Both the position numbers and the translations under genes were made by a program. A stretch of 64,000 nucleotides of DNA from Mycobacterium xenopi. GTDB lineage: Bacteria; Actinomycetota; Actinomycetes; Mycobacteriales; Mycobacteriaceae. The number at the start of each line of letters is the position of its first letter. Position 1 is the stretch's first letter. The notes under the pieces were generated by a model, which made no database searches, was not told the origin of the DNA, and was given only the letters and a program-made list of their open reading frames with translations. The stretch is from assembly GCF_009936235.1 (NCBI RefSeq), contig NZ_AP022314.1, positions 992,001-1,056,000 of the forward strand, written 5' to 3'. This document shows, piece after piece, positions 1-8,235 of this stretch.

Positions 1-1179
1 GCCAACCCGTAAGTCCATCCCCGGCGGAAGTTCCGCTCGGCGCAATAGCGCAGTCGCAGCCAGTTGGAACGGCGTAATGCCATGGCTGACCATCTCCGCC
101 AACCGTTGGCCGAGCGTGCCGTCATACCAAGCCCGGATCACGCCGCCGTAGCTGCGGTGGAACCGCACATAGCGGGCCAACCAGGCGTGGAGCTGATCGA
201 AACCAGATGAGGCGTCCGCCAGCTGATACAGCTCGGCGGCCAGGTGCTTGCCCTCGACCACCGCCCGGCCGGTGAGTTCGTCAAGGATCTTCGCCTTGTT
301 GCCGAAGTGGCGATACAGCGTGGCACGACTGACATTCGCGGCCGAAGCGATCTCGTCCATGGCGACCGAGTAGTACCCCCGTTCCAGGAACAGCAACGAA
401 CCGGCAGCCAGGATGTCCTCCCGAATCGGCGACGGGCCTGGCAGTTCGGGCTCGTCAGGTGGGGTATGCATGACCATGCTGGGCAAAGTTCCCTCGGACG
501 GCGTAACAGACCCTGGTGCGGCCACGGTTTCGATCACGTGAACGGGTGTCTCCGGGAAGAGTAGCAATTGCATGGCGATCGACAACGACTCGGAGGTTGT
601 TTTCTCGGATCGCAACCCGAACATGCCACGAAACCGATAAAGGTTGACCATGTGTGAGATCCGTAACAGCGCAGCGGTGGCATCTCCCGGCTCGATACCG
701 GTTACCCCCGCCGCACGGAGTCGTTCGGTGACCAGCTGTGCGTAGCGGTCGGAGACGGCACCGGCATCGGTTTGCGGCAGGCCTTCGATGGTCCCGACGC
801 CCGGAAACTCGAGGAACACCATCGCGTAGCGGTCATAGAGTCTCGCCCAATCCCGCAGCCATCGATGCAGGTTGCGCATGCCCTCGAGGTCGGGGCCGAG
901 GCGGCCCAGCTGTTGACCGTGTTCGAGCACCGCTGGCTCGCATTTGCTTGCCAACTCGGCAAATATCGCCTCTTTGCTTTCGAAGTATTGGTAGACGGTT
1001 GCCCGAGACCCGCCGACGGCCTTGGCGATCGCCTCTATCGATGTGCCATGAAAACCCTTGGCAACAAACAGTTTTGCTGCGGAGCCGACAATCCGACCGC
1101 GGGTGTGGCGGCCGCGGCGACCCAACCTGTTGCTAGCTGGTGCATAACCGGGGCGCCGCAGTTTCTCGGATTGTCCCAT
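1..1179 (-). CDS. Tandem TetR-family regulator with two DNA-binding domains (C-terminus cut by window edge)
   Basis: One uninterrupted frame of 393 codons runs from the ATG at 1179 off the left edge. It contains two complete TetR N-terminal domains. The first is at about residues 28-75, with recognition-helix motif SRATVYQYFESKE at 58-70. The second is at about 252-300, with motif SRATLYRHFGNK at 284-295. Each is followed by a helical ligand-domain-like stretch. Ordinary TetR proteins are about 200 residues with one HTH, so this is a double-length fusion, the architecture known for Mce3R of M. tuberculosis; the sequence does not look like Mce3R itself. The ATG overlaps the stop of the upstream small gene as TGATG, so the two are probably translationally coupled. 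It probably regulates the divergent amidohydrolase promoter. Ligand unknown. Confidence 0.85.
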   Translation of the reverse strand, partial: MGQSEKLRRPGYAPASNRLGRRGRHTRGRIVGSAAKLFVAKGFHGTSIEAIAKAVGGSRATVYQYFESKEAIFAELASKCEPAVLEHGQQLGRLGPDLEGMRNLHRWLRDWARLYDRYAMVFLEFPGVGTIEGLPQTDAGAVSDRYAQLVTERLRAAGVTGIEPGDATAALLRISHMVNLYRFRGMFGLRSEKTTSESLSIAMQLLLFPETPVHVIETVAAPGSVTPSEGTLPSMVMHTPPDEPELPGPSPIREDILAAGSLLFLERGYYSVAMDEIASAANVSRATLYRHFGNKAKILDELTGRAVVEGKHLAAELYQLADASSGFDQLHAWLARYVRFHRSYGGVIRAWYDGTLGQRLAEMVSHGITPFQLAATALLRRAELPPGMDLRVG

Positions 1180-1511
1180 CAGTCGCTCGGGGAGCCGGAG
1201 ATGTTGCGCTTCGCCTTGCCCGGGTACCCGAAGAATCTCTCGAAGTTCGCGTCGTTGATCGGTTGGGCGGTGTTGCGTTTTGCTGCCGCGCGGAGGGCCG
1301 CCAACCGAGCCCTGATTTTATCCAGGTCGGCACGGGAGCCGGAGAGCAACAGTTCCGCTTCGGCCGCTTCGGCGGACGCGATTTCTATGCGCAGACGTTC
1401 GCCGGCTTCGCCGAAGGTCAACAGGTCATGGTCGTCCTCGTTGACCTTTTCGCGCGGGGAGGGTGGCGGATAGTGGGTCGCAGCCATGACCTTCCTCTTA
1501 CCTCTGGACAT
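1179..1511 (-). CDS. Hypothetical protein, 110 aa, coupled to the tandem TetR gene
   Basis: I do not recognise the family. The protein starts MSRGKRKVMAAT, has a proline-rich charged segment (about residues 14-26), then a long predicted amphipathic alpha-helical stretch rich in Ala, Glu, Arg and Leu (about 36-80), and a C-terminal segment with FERFFGYPGK. It has no signal peptide or membrane segment. Its stop overlaps the start of the tandem TetR gene by one base (TGATG). That coupling, plus a divergent intergenic region of normal promoter size (1512-1595), supports a real gene. It could be a small partner of the regulator or of the amidohydrolase; that is inference only. Confidence 0.6.
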   Translation of the reverse strand: MSRGKRKVMAATHYPPPSPREKVNEDDHDLLTFGEAGERLRIEIASAEAAEAELLLSGSRADLDKIRARLAALRAAAKRNTAQPINDANFERFFGYPGKAKRNISGSPSD

Positions 1512-1543
1512 TTGTGATCCATATCATATACTGTGCGAGACAT

Positions 1544-1574
1544 ATCGTCAGAAATCAAGACGGATCGTCAGAAA
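1544..1574. promoter_or_regulatory. 11-bp direct repeat in the divergent promoter; candidate operator for the tandem TetR
   Basis: ATCGTCAGAAA occurs at 1544-1554 and again at 1564-1574, exactly 20 bp apart (two helical turns). It lies between the start of the small minus-strand gene (1511) and the amidohydrolase start (1596). A head-to-tail repeat rather than a palindrome would suit a protein with two HTH domains on one chain. Function is inferred. Confidence 0.4.
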
Positions 1575-1595
1575 CCGCTTATCGGGAGAGTTGCG

Positions 1596-2792
1596 ATGCC
1601 ATTGCACGACCACCACCAGATCGTTTCGGTTGACGACCACCTGGTCGAACACCCGCGCGTGTGGCAGGACCGGCTGCCACAGAAGTTCCGCGAGCAGGGT
1701 CCTCGCATCATCGAGCAAGACGGCATGCACCTGTGGAGCTATGACGGCCAGATTTTTCCCACAATCGGGCTCAACGCAGTCGCCGGCAAGCCGCCGGAGC
1801 AGTGGGGCCTGGATCCCGTCCGCTATGAGGACATGATCCCCGGCTGCTACGACCCCGTTGCGCGGATCGCCGACATGGATCTCGACGGTGTACAAGCCGC
1901 GCTGTGCTTTCCGTCGTTCCCGGGCTTCGCCGGAGGCACCTTTATCCGGGCTCAGGACAAGGAGCTAGCCCTCCTGTGCGTCAAGGCGTGGAACGACTTC
2001 TATATTGATGAGTGGTGCGCCACCGCACCGGGGCGCTACGTGCCAATGGCCATACTGCCGGTGTGGGATATTGACGCGACCATCGCCGAGGCTGAACGGG
2101 TCGCGGCCAAAGGGGCACGCACGGTGTCCTTCCCGGACAGCCCGGTGCCGCTGGGTCTGCCTTCCTTCCACACCGACCACTGGGACGGGCTATGGCGGGT
2201 CTGTTCCGATGCGCAGATGCCAGTGTCGCTGCACTTCGGCTCGGGCTCTTTCGTGCCCGGCTTTTGCTTCTCTTCGGTGAAGCCAGTGCCCGGGCAGCTG
2301 ACGGTGCCCGACGCACCCTTCGCGGTAGCCACTACCCTGTTCGCGACCAACCTGATGTGGACCACCGTCGATCTGCTGTTCTCTGGCAAGCTTCAGCAGT
2401 TCCCGAACCTGCAGATTTCGCTGGCTGAGGGCGGAATCGGCTGGGTGCCATACATCTTGGAGCGATCTGACTACGTGTGGGAGCGGCATCGCTACTACCA
2501 AGACATCGACTTCGACACTCGTCCTTCGGATTTATTCCGCCAGCACTTCTGGGGTTGCTTTATCGACGACGAGCACGGCCTATCCAACCGGCATGCGATT
2601 GGTGTCGACCGCATCACATTGGAGATCGACTTCCCACATTCCGACTCCAACTGGCCGAATTCCCGCAAACGCGCCGCCGAAGTTCTAGCCGATGTACCCG
2701 ACGACGAATGCTGGCTGATTGTTGAGCAGAACGCGCGCAGAATGCTGAACTTCCCGCGAGTTAGCGCCGAGCAGCTGGCTCCGGTTGGGTGA
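1596..2792 (+). CDS. Amidohydrolase-family (amidohydrolase_2) metal-dependent hydrolase
   Basis: A 398-residue TIM-barrel hydrolase of the ACMSD/amidohydrolase_2 type common in mycobacterial catabolic islands. The N-terminal SVDDHLVEHPRVW (residues 11-23) sits where the metal-binding D-x-H of the family lies. A mid-protein LHFGSGSF supplies another His, and IDFPHSDSNWPNS near the C-terminus is the typical late Asp/His block. The start is placed at the ATG at 1596, preceded by GGGAGAG. An in-frame ATG at 1533 would add 21 residues encoded by the intergenic direct-repeat region and is less likely. It is divergent from the regulator pair. Family members hydrolyse or decarboxylate ring-derived substrates; the substrate here is unknown. 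Confidence 0.85.
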   Translation: MPLHDHHQIVSVDDHLVEHPRVWQDRLPQKFREQGPRIIEQDGMHLWSYDGQIFPTIGLNAVAGKPPEQWGLDPVRYEDMIPGCYDPVARIADMDLDGVQAALCFPSFPGFAGGTFIRAQDKELALLCVKAWNDFYIDEWCATAPGRYVPMAILPVWDIDATIAEAERVAAKGARTVSFPDSPVPLGLPSFHTDHWDGLWRVCSDAQMPVSLHFGSGSFVPGFCFSSVKPVPGQLTVPDAPFAVATTLFATNLMWTTVDLLFSGKLQQFPNLQISLAEGGIGWVPYILERSDYVWERHRYYQDIDFDTRPSDLFRQHFWGCFIDDEHGLSNRHAIGVDRITLEIDFPHSDSNWPNSRKRAAEVLADVPDDECWLIVEQNARRMLNFPRVSAEQLAPVG

Positions 2793-2899
2793 GGCCGTCG
2801 TCATAGCGCTCCTGAGGTGATGCCGTCTTCTTCAACCCAGCCACCCGGACAAATGCCGCAGCAGAGTTGACCGGATTCCCGCAGTGAACCGTAGCGGTC

Positions 2900-3490
2900 T
2901 CACTTGAGCGCGGCTGGCAGCGCAGCAAATTCCTGACGAATCACGTCATCGACTGCCCGATTCGGCGCGGCCAGCCAACGGCTGATCGCTCGCTCTAGAA
3001 GCAAGACTCCGACCGCCGCCAGCAACCGGCATTCATGGTCGGGCCTGGCCAGGTGCCGGCGGCGGGCGATGACTTTTGCCACGATATCGGCGTTAGCCTC
3101 GTGAATTTGCCGCTCGCGACCTAGCAATACCGGTGACGACTCGACAGCCTCACGATACTGCCCGATCCTCTTGCGGATTCGCTTCAGCGACGGCGCCAGC
3201 AGCGCGAACGAGTTTGCCATCGCGTCAAAGTCTGACATCGTATCCGGCTGCGCCAGATAAACGCCGCTAAAGGCGTGGATAAAGTCGGATTCACCGAAGA
3301 ACAAGACCGATTCCTTGGTGGGGAAGTAGCGGAAAAACGTGCGTGGCGAAACCCCTGCCTTCGCGGCGATCTCTTCGGTCGTCGTGTCGTCGTAGCCCTT
3401 GGCACTGAACAGGTTCAACGCCGCGTCTACCAACGCAGATCGGGTGCGGTCCGCATGTTCGTCACGGGGCGAGCGATCACCGCGCGCCAT
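2900..3490 (-). CDS. TetR/AcrR-family transcriptional regulator; candidate regulator of the 2.9-20.7 kb island
   Basis: A 196-residue single-domain TetR. The N-terminal HTH at about residues 17-62 carries AAKAGVSPRTFFRYFPTKES, followed by an all-helical ligand domain ending RQEFAALPAALK. An island-type palindrome (TGGCAATCTACTGTCA) lies 110 bp upstream of its start, so it is probably autoregulated and the best candidate to bind the other seven sites. It is convergent with the amidohydrolase gene. A decayed paralogue lies at 19197-19653. The assignment to the operator is inference from position and repetition. Confidence 0.85.
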   Translation of the reverse strand: MARGDRSPRDEHADRTRSALVDAALNLFSAKGYDDTTTEEIAAKAGVSPRTFFRYFPTKESVLFFGESDFIHAFSGVYLAQPDTMSDFDAMANSFALLAPSLKRIRKRIGQYREAVESSPVLLGRERQIHEANADIVAKVIARRRHLARPDHECRLLAAVGVLLLERAISRWLAAPNRAVDDVIRQEFAALPAALK

Positions 3491-3599
3491 CCGCCAGCCT
3501 CCTCGGCCTCGGTGTCTGCCCCGGCACTACAACGATGCACGACGGCAAATGTTTAGGTGTGGCCTTCGCGCCCGTCACCTGACCCACGATACTCATCCA

Positions 3600-3615
3600 T
3601 GGCAATCTACTGTCA
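3600..3615. promoter_or_regulatory. Island operator site 1 (upstream of TetR gene)
   Basis: TGGCAATCTACTGTCA matches the island consensus TGRCAGTnnACTGYCA with one mismatch. It lies in the gap upstream of the minus-strand TetR gene that starts at 3490. Confidence 0.6.
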
Positions 3616-3665
3616 TATCTACGCAGACACGCCCAACTGCGACTGGCGTGTGTCTTGCGGTCGGC

Positions 3666-4271
3666 TCAATGTGAGTGGTCCACTTCGGCTTCACACTGGC
3701 GCGTCAGTCCGGTGGCGAGGATCAGTTCTTCGTGTAGTTCAAACCATACCGTGTGGTAAGAGTCGATGCCCGGGCGGGTGAACCATTCAGTCTTGCCTGC
3801 GTGCACCATTTCCAGCGCCATCGACAATTTGTCGCCATATGCGCGCAGCCGCGGCACCTGCGCTGCGGCCGCGGCGATGATCGGCAGTACCCGTTTGTGG
3901 GTGCGGTCGAGTCGGGCTAGCACTGCGGCGTCGTAGTCGGGGTCACCGTGGTTGTTGGGCTGGCCTTCTCGAAGCTGCCAGTCAGTGACCAGTGCTTTGA
4001 AGTCGGCGTTTACACGGCGAAAATCGTTGTAGATACCCGAAAGTTCGGCTCGATTGGCGGCCGCATGTTCGTGGGCCAACAGCGCAGTCAAGCGCTGCCG
4101 CCCAGCGGTGCTGAGCTTGAGTGTATGGCCTGCGACAAGTAACCCGGCCTCAGCCAGCCGGGCCACGGTGGAAGCGACTAGCGGGAGGTCTTCACCGACG
4201 GTCCTGGCCAGTTCAGCCAAGTTAACTCTGCCCTTGAGTCGGACGGCTTGCAGGACCTCCAGTTCGGTCAT
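3666..4271 (-). CDS. Winged-helix/MarR-like protein, Rv1126c-like, partner of the PPDK-like enzyme
   Basis: A 201-residue protein. The N-terminal 65 residues look like a winged helix (MTELEVLQAVRLKGRVNLAE, then a helix with LPLVASTVARLAEAGLL and a wing LKLSTAGRQRL). The rest is helical and charged, ending CEAEVDHSH. It follows the ppdK-like gene with a 9-bp gap in the same operon. The length and gene order match Rv1126c next to Rv1127c (ppdK) of M. tuberculosis. It could be a DNA-binding regulator, or a helper subunit that reuses a winged-helix fold to contact the enzyme. Regulation is probably through the operator at 6009-6024. Confidence 0.75.
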   Translation of the reverse strand: MTELEVLQAVRLKGRVNLAELARTVGEDLPLVASTVARLAEAGLLVAGHTLKLSTAGRQRLTALLAHEHAAANRAELSGIYNDFRRVNADFKALVTDWQLREGQPNNHGDPDYDAAVLARLDRTHKRVLPIIAAAAAQVPRLRAYGDKLSMALEMVHAGKTEWFTRPGIDSYHTVWFELHEELILATGLTRQCEAEVDHSH

Positions 4272-4280
4272 GGCGCAACT

Positions 4281-5912
4281 TCATTTCCTGGTATCGGCGA
4301 GCCTGATGGCGGTCAACATCGTGATAAGCGGTGTTGGGCAGACAACGTCGGTGTGGCCGGCGGACAGCGCATCGCGTATGGCGGCCTCAGAATTGCTCGC
4401 TAGCGTCGGGTACTCACCGGCGGCATGCGCCCGTAGTGGGCTATGCCGGCGGGCCAGCTCGGCCAGCTCGGCCAGGTCGGCGGAATCGCTCTCCGACCAT
4501 GCCGTCAACTCCAGAACTCCTTCGCGCACTTCACCTTCAGAGCCATCGATAGTGATCAGTCTGCCATTGAGAGTCTCAGCTACCCCCAAACCGCAACCCA
4601 CCACAGCCGGTCGACCGATTTCGCGGCTGACTACCGCGGCATGGCTGGTAGCGCCGCCGACCTCGCTCACGATCCCACGGCTGGCCAGCATGCCCTGCAC
4701 ATCTTCTGGGCTTGTCGAGGGACGGACCAGTATCACGTCCTGGCCCTGGGCAGCGGCATCCAGTGCGTCATCGACGTCGGTGTAGGCCCGGCCCGACGCC
4801 ACCCCAGGGCAGGCTGGCTGCCCCTTGGCCAAAAGTGCAGCAGCCAATCGGGTTTCGGGTTGGACAGATGGTAACAATAGGGTCTCGATGTGCGATGGTG
4901 TCACTCTGCGCAGTACTTCAGCATCATCGATCAATCCGTCTTGTCGCAGCTGCAACGCTAACCGGACCGCAGCCTGCGCTGAGCGTTTGGCAACTCTGGT
5001 CTGCAGCAGCCATAGCCTGCCCGCCTCGACAGTGAACTCGATGTCTTGGACGTCACGATCAAGTTGTTCGAGCGTCCAAGCGGCACTCAGCAGCGCTGCC
5101 CATACTTCTGGCTGCTCATCGTGCAGCGCGCTGAGCGGCTTACAATTGACTCCGCCCGACACGATGTCCTCGCCTTGACCACCCGGAAGCCACTCGCCGA
5201 ACGGCTCATTGGCGCCAGTGATCGGGTTCCGGCTGAACAGCACGCCGGTGCCGGAGTTATGTCCGGAATTACCGAACACCATCGCCTGGATCACAACTGC
5301 GGTGCCGGGTAGAGCGTCCAGGCCATGATGGTTGCGGTAGGCAGTGGCACGTGCCGAGTTCCATGACGCGCACACTGCCTGGATCGTTCGCCGCAGTTGT
5401 GCGAATGGGTCGTCAGGCACCGCCTCGCATTCGTTGCCACCTAGTACGATGCGCCGATAGCTACTTTCAAATCGGGCGCGGGTATCGCGCGCGAACTCCT
5501 GGCCCCGTGACCAGGCCAGCGCCTTTTCAACCGCATCGTTGATACCCAGATTCAGGACGGTGTCGAGCATGCCGGGCATCGATTGCGCCGCACCGGACCG
5601 CACACTGACCAGCAGCGGTTTGGGGCCACGACCAAACGTCCGCGATGTCTCCCGTTCCAGCCAGCGAATCTTTTGCACCACGGTATCCCAAATGCAGTCA
5701 ATACCAGACGCGGGATCGGCAAAGAACTGCTCGGATGCCTCGCGGGTGATGCAAAAGGCTGGCGGTACCGGCAACCTGAGGCGGCGCATTGCGTCGATAC
5801 CAAAACCCTTGTTGCCGACGATTTCTCGTGGCAGATTCGCTGTGCCATCAAGGGCCACGACTTGAGGATGGCCGACTCGCAGAGGGCTAGCCCTGCGTAT
5901 GCCCCTCGTCAC
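4281..5912 (-). CDS. ppdK: PPDK-like phosphotransferase lacking the PEP-binding barrel (Rv1127c-like)
   Basis: About 543 residues. The N-terminal half resembles the ATP-grasp domain of pyruvate phosphate dikinase (NLPREIVGNKGFGIDAM; SVRSGAAQSMPGMLDTVLNL). The C-terminal third is the swivelling phosphohistidine domain with GGATSHAAVVSREIGRPAVVG; the acceptor His is about residue 424. Full PPDK is about 870 residues and ends in a PEP/pyruvate TIM barrel, absent here, as in the roughly 490-residue Rv1127c. Annotation as a true pyruvate dikinase is therefore doubtful: the module could pass phosphate from ATP to another acceptor, as in phenylphosphate synthase or rifampicin phosphotransferase. The GTG at 5912 is chosen because GGGAG precedes it; a TTG at 5948 is in frame. 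Operator 6009-6024 lies upstream. Confidence 0.8.
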   Translation of the reverse strand: MTRGIRRASPLRVGHPQVVALDGTANLPREIVGNKGFGIDAMRRLRLPVPPAFCITREASEQFFADPASGIDCIWDTVVQKIRWLERETSRTFGRGPKPLLVSVRSGAAQSMPGMLDTVLNLGINDAVEKALAWSRGQEFARDTRARFESSYRRIVLGGNECEAVPDDPFAQLRRTIQAVCASWNSARATAYRNHHGLDALPGTAVVIQAMVFGNSGHNSGTGVLFSRNPITGANEPFGEWLPGGQGEDIVSGGVNCKPLSALHDEQPEVWAALLSAAWTLEQLDRDVQDIEFTVEAGRLWLLQTRVAKRSAQAAVRLALQLRQDGLIDDAEVLRRVTPSHIETLLLPSVQPETRLAAALLAKGQPACPGVASGRAYTDVDDALDAAAQGQDVILVRPSTSPEDVQGMLASRGIVSEVGGATSHAAVVSREIGRPAVVGCGLGVAETLNGRLITIDGSEGEVREGVLELTAWSESDSADLAELAELARRHSPLRAHAAGEYPTLASNSEAAIRDALSAGHTDVVCPTPLITMLTAIRLADTRK

Positions 5913-6008
5913 GGTTCTCCCTGTCAGCCGCCGTGGCAACCTCGACAATCAAAACCCAGCCCTGGTCGGATAACCGCAATCCCATCCGACAGCCAGTGTC
6001 TCTCATTA

Positions 6009-6024
6009 TGACAGTGTACTGCCA
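6009..6024. promoter_or_regulatory. Island operator site 2 (ppdK-like operon)
   Basis: TGACAGTGTACTGCCA is a full match to TGRCAGTnnACTGYCA. The dyad extends outward by ATTA on the left and TAAT on the right (6005-6028). It lies 97 bp upstream of the ppdK-like start in the divergent region. Confidence 0.7.
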
Positions 6025-6142
6025 TAATGTCAATCGATAGTTAATTCGGGGACTGCAATCACTGCAGTCACGAGGAATGCTGAACCGAAAGTCCTGGCTT
6101 ATTCGTCGAACACGCGCACCTAAGATGAGTCGAGTACTACGA

Positions 6143-6158
6143 TGGCAGCATACTGTCG
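6143..6158. promoter_or_regulatory. Island operator site 3 (APH-like/SDR operon)
   Basis: TGGCAGCATACTGTCG matches the island consensus at all but two positions. It lies 29 bp upstream of the TTG start at 6187, so each arm of this divergent promoter has its own copy. Confidence 0.6.
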
Positions 6159-6186
6159 CATTCCGCCAAAACACTGAGGATTGACA

Positions 6187-7305
6187 TTGAGCGGTCGAGC
6201 ACAAGCTCTTGTCCTGCGTTCCCCACACGATCTGACGCCCGAAGTGCTGACGGCGGTATTGCGCGGCTACGACCCCGCTGTGGCCGTCACTGGAGTAAAG
6301 CTACGGCGGACATCTCAGGGCACGAGTTCGCACGTTCACCTCGACGTGAGCTATGCCGAGCCGAAAGCCGCTCTGCCCCGGCACTTGTTCGTCAAGACGC
6401 AGCTAAGCACCGTGCACGATCTGCCGGAGGCGTTTGACGAGTCGTTGTCGGTCGGCGGGGGTGGCACCGTGCTGCTCAACGATGAAACCCGCTTTTACCG
6501 CGACCTGCGGCCGAGCATCGACGCCGAAACGCCGACCGTGTACTTCGCCGACCACCTCGAGGGGCCGTCGCAGTTTCTGATTATCACAGAAGATGTGACG
6601 GATCGCGGTGCCCGATTCCCCGACGCCATTGCCGGGCTGACGGTTGATGAAGTTGATGAGTTGCTTAAGACGCTCGTTCAAGTTCATGCGCCATTCTGGG
6701 GTAGTCCGCGAATGAGCGACAGCGGTGACTTGGGCTGGCTGGAGCACCCGGTGCGCGGGCCGTTCGCAACCTTCCTGCACGCCGACGGGTTCGGCATCAT
6801 CCGTGCGTTGCTGGAAGTGCCGTATAAAAAGAAGCTGCTCGAGGTTGCCGGCGTGGACGCCGACACGATGGAGAATACCTTCTGGCGGCTGGCCGAATAC
6901 TCCGCCGAAGAACCCCTCACACTGCTGCACGGTGACCCTCATCCCGCAAACACCTACGTCTTGCCCGATGGCCGGGTCGGGGTGCTTGACTGGCAACTGG
7001 TACGGCGCGGCTCATGGGCGCATGACTTCGGCTACGCCCTGGTAGGGGCGCTGGAACCGGAGCTACGCCGGGCGCATGAGCGCGAGCTGCTCGACGGCTA
7101 TCTGGCGCGGCTGCAAACCGCTGGCGTCGAGGCGCTGCCGGACCGTGAACACATGTGGATCTCCTACCGCCGCACCCCGGCATGGGGATTCTGCATGTGG
7201 GCCATCACCCCGGATCAGATGTACTCGACCGAACTGGTCACCGCCGTCCTGCGCCGGTTCGCGGTGGCCTACGCCGAGCTGGGCACCGCGGAGCTGCTGC
7301 GCTGA
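6187..7305 (+). CDS. APH-family (aminoglycoside phosphotransferase-like) small-molecule kinase
   Basis: About 372 residues with the APH/choline kinase fold. Catalytic-loop motif LLHGDPHPANTYV (His near residue 248) and metal-binding VLDWQ (Asp near 268) are intact. The family transfers the gamma-phosphate of ATP to a hydroxyl of a small molecule; mycobacterial members of this length are usually uncharacterised rather than resistance enzymes. The TTG at 6187 is preferred because GAGGA sits at 6175-6179; the TTG at 6181 is too close. It heads an operon with the SDR and the P450 relic, under operator 6143-6158, divergent from the PPDK-like operon. Two phosphotransfer enzymes back to back hints at phosphorylation of a pathway intermediate. 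Confidence 0.8.
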   Translation: MSGRAQALVLRSPHDLTPEVLTAVLRGYDPAVAVTGVKLRRTSQGTSSHVHLDVSYAEPKAALPRHLFVKTQLSTVHDLPEAFDESLSVGGGGTVLLNDETRFYRDLRPSIDAETPTVYFADHLEGPSQFLIITEDVTDRGARFPDAIAGLTVDEVDELLKTLVQVHAPFWGSPRMSDSGDLGWLEHPVRGPFATFLHADGFGIIRALLEVPYKKKLLEVAGVDADTMENTFWRLAEYSAEEPLTLLHGDPHPANTYVLPDGRVGVLDWQLVRRGSWAHDFGYALVGALEPELRRAHERELLDGYLARLQTAGVEALPDREHMWISYRRTPAWGFCMWAITPDQMYSTELVTAVLRRFAVAYAELGTAELLR

Positions 7306-7407
7306 CAATCGCTAGCATGGCCTGCCTTGTATTGTGTTGGATCACACTGCCGATTAATTTGGCACCCAGCTGCCAATTGCACCTACGTAAGAGAGGATCA
7401 GGGCGCT

Positions 7408-8235
7408 GTGCGAATCATCGTTACCGGCGGCAACAGCGGTGTCGGCCGGGCTACCGCGTCGGCCATGGCAGCAGCCGGCCACCAGGTGGTGATCGCTTGT
7501 CGCACGCTGGACAAGGGCGAAGAAGCCGCAGCTGCGATGACAGGCCACGTCGATGTGCACCACCTCGACCTGGCGGACCTTGCCAGCGTGCGCAAGTTCG
7601 CCGATCACGTCGACTTCGTCGACGTCCTGGTGAACAACGCGGGTGTGCTCGGACTTCCCCTGACCCGGACCACGGATGGCTTCGAAGCTCACATGGGCAC
7701 CAATCACCTTGGCCACTTCGCACTCACCTGCCTGCTCGGCGACCGCATCCGCGACCGCGTTGTTGTCGTCGCCAGCAGTAATTACGCCCTGGCCCGCATC
7801 CACTTCGACGACCTGAACTGGCAGCGGCGCCGGTACAACATGTGGTCGGCGTACGGTGAATCGAAACTGGCCAACCTATTGTTCGTCGCAGAATTGGTCC
7901 GCCGGGGCAGGCGGGCGTATGCGTCCGATCCTGGCATGACCGCCACCGATATCACTCGCGACGGCACGGGAGTGCTGCGGTGGGCCGGTAAAACGCTGGC
8001 CCCGCACATCGCGCAGAGCCCAGCTAATGGGGCGCGCTCGACGATTCAGGCCGTCACAACCGACTTGCCTAACGGAACATACATCGCGCCGCGCGGCCTA
8101 TTTCACCAGTGGGGCAAGCCCAAGCCGACGAAATTACTTGCCAAGGCCCGCGATCCGCAGAGCGCGCGCCGGTTGTGGGAACTGTCCGCCGAACTGACGG
8201 GCTGTGACTGGGACACCATCAAAGAGGCGGTATGA
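7408..8235 (+). CDS. Short-chain dehydrogenase/reductase
   Basis: A 275-residue classical-type SDR related to retinol/protochlorophyllide-reductase-like members. It has nucleotide motif TGGNSGVGR (residues 6-14), VNNAG, and catalytic SAYGESKLANLLF with Tyr149 and Lys153. The start is the GTG at 7408 after GAGAGGA; a longer frame from 7327 has no ribosome site. Its TGA overlaps the ATG of the following P450 relic (ATGA at 8232-8235). It probably oxidises or reduces a hydroxyl or keto group of the island substrate. Confidence 0.85.
   Translation: MRIIVTGGNSGVGRATASAMAAAGHQVVIACRTLDKGEEAAAAMTGHVDVHHLDLADLASVRKFADHVDFVDVLVNNAGVLGLPLTRTTDGFEAHMGTNHLGHFALTCLLGDRIRDRVVVVASSNYALARIHFDDLNWQRRRYNMWSAYGESKLANLLFVAELVRRGRRAYASDPGMTATDITRDGTGVLRWAGKTLAPHIAQSPANGARSTIQAVTTDLPNGTYIAPRGLFHQWGKPKPTKLLAKARDPQSARRLWELSAELTGCDWDTIKEAV

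Noticed and set aside
772..1473. Plus-strand 233-aa frame opposite the tandem TetR gene
   Set aside because: No family motif; it is the antisense of two clear TetR domains.
1533..1595. Earlier ATG for the amidohydrolase
   Set aside because: Lies over the direct repeat and lacks a ribosome site; the ATG at 1596 follows GGGAGAG and begins at the conserved N-terminus.
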